From contig JAACJP010000004.1 in the NCBI GenBank assembly GCA_013368375.1, forward strand, positions 1,302,001 through 1,366,000: a stretch of 64,000 nucleotides of DNA. The letters run 5' to 3'. The stretch comes from Tricholomella constricta (Eukaryota; Basidiomycota; Agaricomycetes; Agaricales; Lyophyllaceae). The translations under genes were made by a program, and so were the position numbers. The notes beneath the pieces are model-generated. The model ran no database searches. It saw only the letters and a program-made list of their open reading frames with translations, and was not told where the DNA came from. Positions 54,841-64,000 of the stretch are shown piece by piece; the stretch's first letter is position 1, and each line of letters opens with the position of its first letter.

Positions 54841-55238
54841 CGGTCGTTGCCTGTCGCCAAAGATTTTCAAGAAGGCTTGAACCTATGGGCAACGCACACT
54901 GATAATTCCAGCGGGAATGTAAACGGAGGGAAGATGTGAAAGGGCTAGATCAAATCATGGTCGTCGTCAGTCCTGATCGTGATGTGATGTCGGACAGAAG
55001 GTGACACGAGGCGAGTCATTTCATTGTCATTGTCAAGCTCGTTCTAGCCCCGTGTTTGTCAACTACATAGCACCTTCCCTGGAAAGTACCGTTCATTCTT
55101 CGTGTCAAATAAATTATCCTCTCCAAGTGCTTGCAGTTACGAGTACATACTAGCCAGAACTACTCCTGAAACGACAATTTGATCATTGATGTCACATGAC
55201 ACCGCATTCGTGCTTGTCCTCGACACCCAATCTTGAGA
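54841..55238. other. Divergent intergenic region, methyltransferase and GNL1
   Basis: About 400 bp between two divergent starts. No CACGTG or TATA box is clear. No RNA gene is seen. Confidence 0.45.
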
Positions 55239-57472
55239 ATGCCTCCTCGTCGAAAGCCCACCTCTTCGCGACAGAAAAAAGCAGACATACAACTCAAGCG
55301 TGCAATTAAACGCGGCGATGTCCAACCTCCCGACCCACAGAAGAAAATTCGCAGACCCAAGTTCAGACGAGGCCCAACAGGGAATTTCATAGGATCAGCG
55401 GCAGATCCAGCAAGGGTTACGAATGTTCAGGCTGCCAGGCGATTGCAGTCAACTTTCGTGACCCTTCCTCCGAAATTCCTAGAGGATACTAAATTTTTGG
55501 CTTCGACACTCCCTTTGCATCGTCCAATTCAAAACGAGATCGCCGTCTTTTCCGATAGCTACAGCAATGCTGGTAATCCAAATGCTCCCCAACTTACTTG
55601 CCCTCGTAGACCAAAGTGGCGGTTTAACATGTCGAAGAAAGAGGTTGAGCACAACGAAGAGGGGGTTTTCAAGATATGGCTTGAGCAGATGGATGGAGTG
55701 GTCGCTGCTTGGCAGCATGATAAAGGCTCAAACGGAGATGATCGGAAGAACCTGCTACCAGAGCAACAATCTGCAGGGCCGAAGGAGGTTCTTGCTATGC
55801 CCAGGTCTCCCACTTACTTTGAACGTAACCTGGAGGTGTGGCGCCAACTGTATGTCTTGATACACCCCTATCCTTCCCCACAATTTATCAAAAATGCCCT
55901 CAGATGGCGTGTAACTGAGATTTCGCAGATCCTTCTCGTACTTCTTGACTCTCGTTGTCCACTGCTGCATTTTCCTCCGTCTCTCTCTGCCCATCTCTCA
56001 GATCAGAAGGTCATTCTGGTGCTTACGAAAGTCGATATTTCTGGACCTGTGCGAGCAGCGGCCTGGGTGGAATATTTTCACAAGCGATATCCTCATCTAC
56101 GTGTAGTGCAGGTCGAATCGTACACTGTCAAGGCGGAAGGAGTGGGACATCAGGGGAAAACGCAGTACGAACCTCATCTTCCGGAAAGTTTCAGGGAGAG
56201 ATTGGTGGCCAATATTCGAGAGGTTCATGCTGAGATGTTACTACCCTTAGAGAAAGTCAAGCATGGCCCAAGCTGGAAACCCCTTGTAAAGCAGGATATC
56301 GACTGGGATGCTGTTTTGCAGGCCAGGGGATCCAGGGTTGGGAGTGCCGTTGGAGGAGCAGCGCATCCTCGCCCGACGGACTTGGACCATGACGAAACGG
56401 CTGAATCACGGGACGATAAAGAGCCCGAATTTCTTACTATTGGCTTGATCGGTGAGGTGCCATATTCACTTCATCCGAATTGGGGCTCATTGAACCTTCA
56501 GGCCAGCCCAACGTGGGGAAGTCGTCACTTTTGAACGCATTATTTGGTGCGAACAGAGTTCGAGCCTCAAAGACTCCGGGAAAGGTGAATGGAATCGACG
56601 AGGGTTGTGGTCTCTCATGTACATATATCCCTAGACCAAACACTTCCAGACACTTTTCTGGACACCCGATGTTCGTCTCGTTGATTGTCCGGGCCTTGTC
56701 ATGCCGAATTTTGTTCCCTTGGAAATGCAGGTGTGCAATCACGTCTTATCTTCAATATCAGGGTTGACTCTGTCAAGGTTCTCTGTGGGGTCTTGCCCAT
56801 TTCTCGCGTCTCCGCCGTACCTTCATGCATCCATTATGCTTCGGAAAGAATTCCAATCGAACGTATCTACAAACTAACCCATCCGAGCCTATCATTGCCT
56901 TCAGTACCCGATCGACGGACATGGCGAGAAGGGATGAAACCAGAGCCAGCGGAGGGGAAAAACCCGCCTGTCTGGACCGCGATGGACATTCTCACGACGT
57001 ATGCGAATTTGAAGAAATGGGTAACTGCCAAAGCGGGGAGACCAGATATACATCGAGCAGGCAATGCGAGTACGTGAACTTGAATCATTTGTTGACTCAT
57101 CGACCAGATCTATATCGACAAACTATAGTCCTCAGAGCACTGGCGGAAGGGAGAATTGGGTGGGCATTCTGGCCCCCGGGTACGGATACAAAAACGATCG
57201 CTGCAATCACGGAAGAGCCTGGGACAGGCTTGTGGATACCTTGTGCAATTGCGGTGGACGAAGAGACGGAGGAGGACAGCGAAACCGACGAGGAAGAAGA
57301 AGCGAGAGAGCGCGCTGAAATGGACAGCGAAGAAGAAAATACAGAGTCGGATGACGATAACAACAGCGACGACGGCCAGGAGCGGAGGCCAAGCGGAGGC
57401 GTGCTTGCCGCCAGTAGATTCGACGCACTCGCGATCGACGACGTTGAAGAGGAAGATTATAATGACACCTAG
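55239..57472 (+). CDS. GNL1: Circularly permuted GTPase GNL1 (YlqF/MMR1-HSR1 family)
   Basis: A ribosome-associated or nucleolar GTPase. ATG 55239 starts MPPRRKPTSSRQKKADIQLK, a basic N-terminus. G motifs appear in permuted order: G4 VLTKVD (VILVLTKVDIS), then G1 IGQPNVGKSSLLNALFG joined across an intron, then G3 DCPGL (RLVDCPGLVMPNF). Between exons, YFERNLEVWRQLWRVTEISQ matches the conserved GNL1 N-terminal region. The C-terminal part has WTAMDILTTYANLKKWVTAK, LAEGRIGWAFWPPG and an Asp/Glu-rich tail of about 60 residues. At least seven exons. The G4-G1-G3 order and the acidic tail fit GNL1 better than LSG1 or NOG2. Confidence 0.85.
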
Positions 57473-57982
57473 GTGGCGGTTATGTTTTGTACGTAGGTAC
57501 AATCCTCAGCGGACCTTCGCGATTTCACTTTTCTGACGCGACCATTTCAGAGATGTTTTGAATTAGTTCTCGTATAGACATGGGGTGCTGTAAAGTGATT
57601 CCGTTTCCTCAGCTGCCCGACAGCGCATCGTGACGGGCCGTTTAAAACTTCTCATGCCTCTTCTTGGCTTAGCACTGGTACTGATTGCGCATTGCCATGC
57701 TTCCATGTGTTTTTGGGATCATCTTCCTTCAATCTGTTTTTGGGGAAGATCTGTCAGGTGAGCGAATACGACCTTGTCCGTTTTCGATCATGATCTATCT
57801 TTGAGAAAAACAACCTCCCATTCACGGACCGGAAACTATAGCTGAATTGTCGTCAACCTTCGTTCAACTGTTTAACCTTCCGCTGACGGTCCGGAAATCA
57901 CTGCCGTCCCTACCGCAAGCCCCGCAGTTGCCGATGTAATAAAAACAGCTAGAACCGATAAGGATAAACAAAAGTTATCGAA
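57473..57982. other. Intergenic region
   Basis: About 510 bp between GNL1 and the esterase gene, both on the plus strand. It should hold the esterase promoter. No gene, repeat or RNA is seen. Confidence 0.5.
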
Positions 57983-58896
57983 ATGTTTTCTCAAATTACC
58001 GTCCTACTCTTGCTTTTCGTTCCTGCCATCCATGCCCAAACTGTCTACTTGGCAGGAGACTCCACCATGGCCAGAAACGGAGGTGGCTCTGGGTCAGATG
58101 GTAAGCCCCCTTGTTTTGTTGACTTATATTCATCTCACCGTGCTAGAGGCTGGGGCCAATATCTTGGTCAATACCTGACAGTCCCGGTCGTGAACAACGC
58201 TGTCGCAGGTCGCTCTTCTCGTTCTTACACGGACGAAGGACGTTTCACGACCCTTATCAACACCGTCAAAAGTGGTGATTATGTCGTCATCGAACTCGGA
58301 CATAACGACGGAACAGCGAACCCAGATAATGGAAGGCAGGTCGCAGTCGGCGACGGCTACAGCACTACAGCAACAGTGACTAAAGCGGAGTGAGTTCTAT
58401 GTCGGACTTCTGGAGCCAACTCAAACTCCATTTTTGCAGCGGCACCACGGTCGTCATCCACACTTTCCCGTATTACATCCAAAACGCAGTCAACTCGCTC
58501 AAAACCAAAGGCGCCATACCCATTGTTTCGTCTCAGACGCCCAGCAATATATGGTCTTCAGGTGTAATCACTGCTGGTCCTCGCTTCGTTGAATATGCCC
58601 AAACCGCAGCCAGTCGGACCTCGGTCACGTACCTGAACCACTATGCCTACGTCGCTCAAGCATACAACAAGCTTGGGCAGACTACTACAACCACATTTTT
58701 TCCTGTCGACCACACACACACCTCTCCCGCTGGAGCCAATGTTGTTGCTCAGGCTTTTGTGAGAGGTCTGTTGTGCGGGACCAACTCACTGAAGAGCAAG
58801 GTAAACTCTGCAGGACAGGCAGTCCCTAGTAAGATGACAATTTGTCATTCATTAACGCACTCATCTAATGTACTGCGCACAGACAGTTGCATGTAA
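57983..58896 (+). CDS. Secreted rhamnogalacturonan acetylesterase (CE12, SGNH fold)
   Basis: A secreted pectin-deacetylating enzyme. Residues 1-18 ([18 protein letters not shown]) are a clear signal peptide with cleavage likely after Ala18. The SGNH blocks are complete: block [14 protein letters not shown] with catalytic Ser; [10 protein letters not shown] and [17 protein letters not shown] with the block II Gly; block [14 protein letters not shown] with Asn; block [21 protein letters not shown] with Asp and His. The first intron uses a GTAAGC donor and joins Gly to Trp at GWGQ; the second removes about 50 nt after TVTKA; the last leaves only the C-terminal NSCM. Final length is about 250 residues, normal for the family. 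It suggests growth on plant cell walls. Confidence 0.88.
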
Positions 58897-59077
58897 GTGA
58901 TCCGAACTTCCGAGATTGGCTCGTTTCTGCCTGGGTATGGATGTGAATGCCAATTAAATTAGTGAATTCTTGAGCTGTATGATCATTTGTCGTAATGGTA
59001 ATGATGGCGGAGTCACGGGCCGGGGAGGTGAACAAGGATTATTGACGTCACATCAATGGCTGTTGCTCTCGGACTCG

Positions 59078-60408
59078 ATGCTGAATTCGTGGTTTGGTAC
59101 AAAAAGCCATGACAAGACCAAAGACCCAGGCGGGTCCACTGATCTTCACCGTATATTCACCAACTCCACTGACGTCCCGGACGAGCCTCTAAAACCTGCT
59201 CGCAGAACGCCTCCGACGGGGTTCACTTCACCCCATGATGCCGTTCTGGCGCAAATGCGCGGCGAACCTCACATAGAGGATGACGACGACGGTCTACTAT
59301 GCGAAGGTACTCCGGCACTGCAGAACAACGAGCCTATCGATGGGCCAAGCCCTACGAATTCTACGACGCACGACTCGAATGACGGGAAGGAATTGCTGTA
59401 CGATCCGTTTGATGGGACGGCTCTTGGGCTCCTTAGTTCCTCGTCGCCAGAGTCGCATCTACCGTACCTGGAACTTGATGGCACAGGAGCTTCACCAATT
59501 CAGAGGACGGTGGGCGGGAACAAGGAGGAGCAGTGGATGCATCTATCACGTGTGCTGGACCTCCAGAACGAGGTGGCGAAGATGCACCTGGAAATAGAGG
59601 GTGTAGGATCTGGCGATGGGAAGGGGAAGGGTGCGGCAAAAGGCCGTGGAAGGGGGAAAGGCAAGGGATTGGATACGAATATCCGTGAAAGGAGGGAGTG
59701 GAGTGACACCGTACGGGAAGGGAAAGCGAAGAGGAGTGCAACGAGTGACAGTATTGGGGCAGATGCACATGACGGCGATGATGAGGGTGTTGATGCTGCA
59801 GGCGATGAGGAGATAGAAATGAAGAAGGCAAGAAAGGAACAGTTCGCCAACTTGGCCGATCAGTTCGAAGGCAGGAAGGAGTCGATACAGGAGATTATGA
59901 ACAAGGTGACTTCAGATTTTCACTTGGTGTTAGCCATGCTCATGCTCATCTTTTCACACAGTTGGATCATCTTTCCAAGGCGCTCACGGAATTTCATACC
60001 CTACAAGCTCCCACATTCGAATTTTCAAAGAGTGGTTCACGGCAGAACTCAGCGACGCCGGATAAAACTCCTCCTCAAATTCAAACCAGGGCGTCTCCTT
60101 ATACATCCACTAGCCTGCCAAATGCTGGGCTCACGAACCTTCCGAACGCTCATATTTTGCGTCCTGTCCTTCCCTCAATCGAAAGCACCCATGGGTCGCT
60201 CCCATCTTCTACTGCTCTCCGTCTAGCATCTGAACAGGAAACGCATATCATTCCTGCATCGTTGAGCCGCGTAGCAGCGGAGCCCGGCAAAGCAAAGGAT
60301 CCTGTGGCGTCTTTGATTGTGAATGCGCTAGAGCCAGGGAAGCAGATGCACGTCATGGAAAGTCCAGATTCGATGAAAGGGCACTTAAAGTTGGCGCCTG
60401 ATTCGTGA
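59078..60408 (+). CDS. Unknown protein with Gly/Lys-rich segment and coiled coil
   Basis: I do not recognise this gene. From ATG 59078 (MLNSWFGTKSHDKTKDPGG) it is acidic and Ser/Pro-rich for about 150 residues, then has a helical stretch (HLSRVLDLQNEVAKMHLEIE), a repetitive Gly/Lys/Arg segment (GKGKGAAKGRGRGKGKG) and a second coiled coil (KARKEQFANLADQFEGRKES). One intron with a GTGACT donor near 59908 joins MNKLDHLSKALTEFHTL. The C-terminus is low complexity and ends at the TGA at 60408. A palindromic CRE-like site, TGACGTCA, lies upstream at 59043-59050. The frame is open further upstream but an earlier start is not supported. A nuclear or RNA-associated role would fit the basic segment but is a guess. 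Confidence 0.55.
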
Positions 60409-60563
60409 TAAGTAGTCAATCTGCTTCTGGATCCGAATACCATAGGCCAATAAGTACTTGGGATTAGAATGAAGTTATGGAGCAATGCGGCTTGAACGTG
60501 TCACGTTTCGTGATTCAGCGACGTGACTATAAAATACAAACTGCTGCGTCTATCTGGCCAGCA

Positions 60564-62279
60564 ATGTCTTCGCAGTCTTTCTTCGGTCTACCCCCAGTCT
60601 CATCTGCTCTTAAGCCTATATCCCCCTATCTCCAGCGTGCCCATGAGCTCAGAACCCAAGATCCGATCATGGCCTACTGGTGTGCGTATCATGCCGCTCA
60701 ACTTGGTATTTCGCTGAAAGCTAAAGACTCGGCCTCCCGCGATATCCTGTTTGCTCTTCTCGGAATCCTGGAGCATTTGAAGAAGGAAATCGGCGCGCAA
60801 GATGCGCTCGATGTCGAGTCTGTTAGCTCTGCTTATGTCGAGAACTTTGCCTTGAAAGTCTTTGCCATGGCCGATAACGAAGACCGGGCAGGCTCTGCGA
60901 CGAGGTCGGTACTTGATAATACATGTTACGCCCGTATGTGACCACCGTCCAGATCAACAGCAAAAAAGTTCTTGGCCGCAGCAAACTTTCTCGAAGTCCT
61001 GAAGATATTCCCAAAGGCAGAAATATCTGAGTCGGTATGCTGCATTCTTTTTTGTATCGGTGCTTATTCCTGACCCATTTATCCTCAGACGGAGGATAAA
61101 ATTAAATACGCTAAATGGAAAGCAGCCGATATTGCGAAAGCGTTTCGTGAAGGTCGAAAGCCCACCCCCGGTCCTGCAGGATCCTTGGAAGAAGACCGTG
61201 ATGCCGCATTACCCGCATCTCCGTCCCCCCTTACGACTACGCTGGCCAATAATGTCGGCCGATCCTCTCAAGCCTCAGGTTCTGGATCTGACCAGAGTAC
61301 TCAGCGCGTCTCTCCGCCCAGCCACATTGATGTACCACGTGGAGCCCCAGCGCCTTTCGCACCGCAGCCCCAAACACCACCACGTTATGGGGATAGATGG
61401 GGTGGCGAGGGAGAGGCGACACCTGGGAGTTGGAGCACAGCTGCGACTCCGGGAACTGCCCAACATTCCTCAGTTGAATGGGACGAGCAGCCTTCACTTG
61501 CAAGAGCCGCACCAGAGTCCAAGAATTGGCATAATCCGAGAAGTGGAAGTGGGAGCAGCTCCAACAGCGGTGGGGCGGGTGGCATCTTTGAAAAGACAGC
61601 ATTGGTGAACGGGGAGCTCGAGTCGCATAACGGGAACGAGTATTACGCCTCGTATGATGATGATGAGGGCGTGCGGCGGCATTCTGCAGAATTCGCCATT
61701 AGCGACGACTCGTTCAAGAAGTCGGTGCACTTCACGCCCTCCGTCGTGGGCGGTCTATCTGACTCATCTGTGGCCAGCTCCTCTGCCCCTATGTCCTCCT
61801 CGTATGATGAACCCAGTCATATCGGCGGTGATGAGCGTGAGTGGCCTGTCGACGGACCCATAGCCACATACGGAGGTAGTCATCCTCCTCAACAAAGTCA
61901 TCCAGGTGTAGATCTGAGCATCCTACCTCCTGGATTTATCCCAGATCCGCACCAAGCATGGGTTACAGGAGTGGGGGCACCGCCGCCTACGCGTATATCT
62001 CCCCCATCTGCGCCAAATCACGATGTCTACATTTCATCACAACACTCTCTGGCACCTGAACAGGCCTCGATACACCACAATATCTACGCCCTGTCTGCAC
62101 CTCCGCCGCCACCACAGCATGACACACCGCCCTCACCACCACCCACATTTGAATTGACGCCGAGTTCGATTGCGAAAGCACAGAAACACAGTCGTTTTGC
62201 CATTAGTGCACTCGACTACGAGGATGCTGCAACGGCGAGAAAGGAGCTCAGAGCCGCGCTTGCGACTCTGGGAGGGTGA
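60564..62279 (+). CDS. VTA1: Vacuolar sorting protein VTA1
   Basis: A cofactor that stimulates the AAA ATPase Vps4 in ESCRT-III disassembly at endosomes. ATG 60564 starts MSSQSFFGLPPVSSALKPIS; the N-terminal MIT-like helices continue with YLQRAHELRTQDPIMAYWCA and FALLGILEHLKKEIGAQDAL. An intron then leads to KKFLAAANFLEVLKIFP and, after a second, to AKWKAADIAKAFREGRKPTP, which ends the N-terminal domain. A long Ser/Pro/Gly-rich linker of roughly 250 residues follows. The C-terminal VTA domain is compact: SSIAKAQKHSRFAISALDYE and DAATARKELRAALATLGG, which matches the dimer helices that bind Vps4. The stop is at 62279. Domain order is the standard one. Confidence 0.9.
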
Positions 62280-62588
62280 TTCCGTTCCACCGGTTGTGCT
62301 TCTTTCTCTCTTCATTTTTCCTTCTGCACTTTTTTACGAGTGGAACGTGTTTCATCATGATCATGTAACACATTATATTGCCTTCCTTGGACTGTATGCC
62401 GAAGTCAAATTCTTCCAGGTCGCGGCGCCGCGATCCACCATGCCCACCTTCTGGTAACGTATATATTATACTATGTGCTGTATCTTACCCACCAACGCTA
62501 ATAACGTCGTCCGGACTCCTTGACGGAAACTACAGGCTGCTCGGCGGATAACTGGGTAAAAGAATCTCAAAGATAGAAGCTCAATCAA
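62280..62588. other. Convergent intergenic region
   Basis: About 310 bp between the ends of VTA1 (plus) and the edge gene (minus). It is AT-rich near 62458-62480. No gene or repeat is seen. Confidence 0.5.
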
Positions 62589-64000
62589 TCAAGGCTCGTT
62601 CAGCTCCAGCCACCGCTGCCTCTCCTCCAGTTCTCTGATCCTCTCCTTCACTGAATTCGAGGATTCTCCGATACTGCCACCCGCGTGTTCCTTAAGCGCT
62701 AATATCGATGGCCGCGATCCTACATCTGGACGTGAGTCATTACCGGGAACAGCCTCAAGGAAGTCCGGCCTTCGCCTCGTGTCTGGCTGCCGCTGTGAGT
62801 ATTGATACGGCCCTGGATCATTGTAGTTGTCACGAGGCCGGGGAATGCAAGAAGGCGGTGTTGTATGTGGTACTGTGAATGTTACTCCTGTTGGTGCTGG
62901 TGGCACCTGCGAGGTTATCATGGAAGGCGGCCTGGGCAATATTTGCAACGCGCCGCTGCTAACGTCACTAAACCCTGAGCTTTGTTTGTAAGGCAGGGAA
63001 GCTGGGTGCTCAGAAATCAAAACTGGTAGACAGATCGGCTCGCCTGGATGAGATTGGGTAAGTGTTGCTGTCGTCTGAGGAAACATGATGGCTGTAGGGT
63101 CATGGCCACTGCCTTGGTTTTGTAAAATTTCAGAAGGATGGATCGATTCCTGTGTGGGGTGGTCTTTTGGGTACCCATGCATGCTGATCAAACCGTGATC
63201 TTTAAAAGCGAGTTGGGAAGATGATACTGGGACCATGTCGTGCGCGCAAGACAAAGACGCGTCGTCTAGGCTGGCTTGTGAAGTCAAGGCTGCAGCTGCA
63301 GCCTCCATTTTGATATGAACACGCTGTGCAAAGGAGGACGGTCCGTGGGGACGAATAGGCCTGGTCCAGGTAATTGGAGGGCGCGAATTGCCAGGCCGCA
63401 AGTCAACTTCGTACACTTGAGATTTTTGTTTCATTAACGCGGACCCTTGAAAGCTTGCCTCCGATGTTGTTTGACATTGTACTTGGTGCCTCTCATTGTC
63501 TTGTGCGCAAGCCGACTGGCAGAGGCCCTGAACGGAAGCGTGATATAAGTCGGCAAAACGTGGCGCATTCTCATATTCTGGGTCAACTCGAACGATATGT
63601 GGAACAATCTCGTCCGCGTCGTCTTCATAGATAGTCATATCTCCTAGGTCGTCACTGGTACTGGCATCTATGTCGTGCTCGCCGATGTCAGAGCAGTCGG
63701 AGTCATAGTTGTTCCCCTCATAGGCATCTTCTGGAGCAAGAGAGTCGTTCTGAGAGTTATTTTTCTGAAGAGCTTGACCTGGCGACGGAAGACGTTCCTC
63801 GTCTGCCTCGGCAAGTGATTCCAGGGCCGTTGAGTTCGAACGATAAGGACCAGAAATACCTCTTGAGCGTGGGTGGTAGAAGCGTGGTGGTCGTACGTAC
63901 GGTTTTTCAGGCCGAGCATCTGCCAGTTCATGTAAGTGTTGCATAGTAGATTGTTCCGAAGAGGCTCCAGGCAAAGGGAAACTCGGCGGTGGGTCGACAG
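62589..64000 (-). CDS. Unknown protein, 5' end beyond the window
   Basis: An open frame running from the right edge to the stop at 62589; no start codon is needed before the edge, so the gene probably extends beyond 64000. It is not recognised. It contains an Asp/Glu-rich part (GEHDIDASTSDDLGDMTIYE), Ser/Pro-rich stretches, and a C-terminal coiled coil (NSVKERIRELEERQRWLELN) ending in the stop. It has no membrane helix. A regulatory or scaffold role would fit its low-complexity composition but is not shown. Confidence 0.6.
   Translation of the reverse strand, partial: VDPPPSFPLPGASSEQSTMQHLHELADARPEKPYVRPPRFYHPRSRGISGPYRSNSTALESLAEADEERLPSPGQALQKNNSQNDSLAPEDAYEGNNYDSDCSDIGEHDIDASTSDDLGDMTIYEDDADEIVPHIVRVDPEYENAPRFADLYHASVQGLCQSACAQDNERHQVQCQTTSEASFQGSALMKQKSQVYEVDLRPGNSRPPITWTRPIRPHGPSSFAQRVHIKMEAAAAALTSQASLDDASLSCAHDMVPVSSSQLAFKDHGLISMHGYPKDHPTQESIHPSEILQNQGSGHDPTAIMFPQTTATLTQSHPGEPICLPVLISEHPASLPYKQSSGFSDVSSGALQILPRPPSMITSQVPPAPTGVTFTVPHTTPPSCIPRPRDNYNDPGPYQYSQRQPDTRRRPDFLEAVPGNDSRPDVGSRPSILALKEHAGGSIGESSNSVKERIRELEERQRWLELNEP

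Noticed and set aside
57097..57363. Ser-rich minus-strand frame
   Set aside because: It is the reverse of the Asp/Glu-rich tail codons of GNL1.
61237..61602. Long minus-strand frame opposite VTA1
   Set aside because: It lies antisense to the low-complexity linker of VTA1, where GC-rich codon bias keeps shadow frames open.

Overview
The window is nuclear DNA from a filamentous basidiomycete, most likely an agaricomycete. The genes are dense, run on both strands and are broken by many 50-110 nt introns. Several families are typical of Agaricomycetes: a DUF6533-type seven-helix membrane protein, F-box/leucine-rich proteins, a CADxNPDISGxG membrane protein, a CE12 rhamnogalacturonan acetylesterase and HxxxDG acyltransferase-like enzymes. 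I joined exons by eye from splice-site dinucleotides, reading phase and protein continuity. Where joins are given as coordinates they were checked for frame.

Layout. 1-5.1 kb (minus): a Zn(II)2Cys6 regulator whose zinc cluster spans three exons, a small F-box protein, and a DUF6533-like 7TM protein. 5.5-12 kb: ALG9 mannosyltransferase, a possible 66-aa mitochondrial-type protein, an unknown 660-aa protein, histone H4 and a tail-anchored thioredoxin. 12.3-13.4 kb (minus): a pseudo-RNase III/dsRBD protein. 13.4-19.8 kb: a 6.4 kb tyrosine-recombinase (Ngaro/PAT-type) retrotransposon with split direct repeats. It sits inside the short divergent promoter between the RNase III-like gene and POM152. 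20-31 kb: POM152, inorganic pyrophosphatase, gamma-tubulin complex component GCP4 and a TBC-domain Rab GAP.

32-40.4 kb: an HxxxDG acyltransferase-like protein, then a divergent pair (a GDP-fucose-transporter-like carrier and a GDP-fucose O-fucosyltransferase-like type II membrane protein), then a basidiomycete-specific membrane protein. 40.6-49 kb: ketopantoate reductase, an aldo-keto (xylose) reductase, a PB1 protein with a strong LIR motif and a UBA-like end, and an F-box/LRR protein. 49.2-57.5 kb: the U3 snoRNP WD40 protein NAN1/UTP17, a SAM methyltransferase and the circularly permuted GTPase GNL1. 58-64 kb: a secreted CE12 esterase, an unknown coiled-coil protein, VTA1 and a gene cut by the right edge.

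Most genes are conserved housekeeping functions: glycosylation (ALG9 and the fucose pair), nuclear pore, ribosome biogenesis (NAN1, GNL1) and membrane traffic (TBC GAP, VTA1). The most striking items are the intact YR retroelement with near-identical repeats, the p62-like PB1-LIR-UBA protein, the transporter/fucosyltransferase pair, and the catalytically degenerate RNase III gene the element has landed beside.
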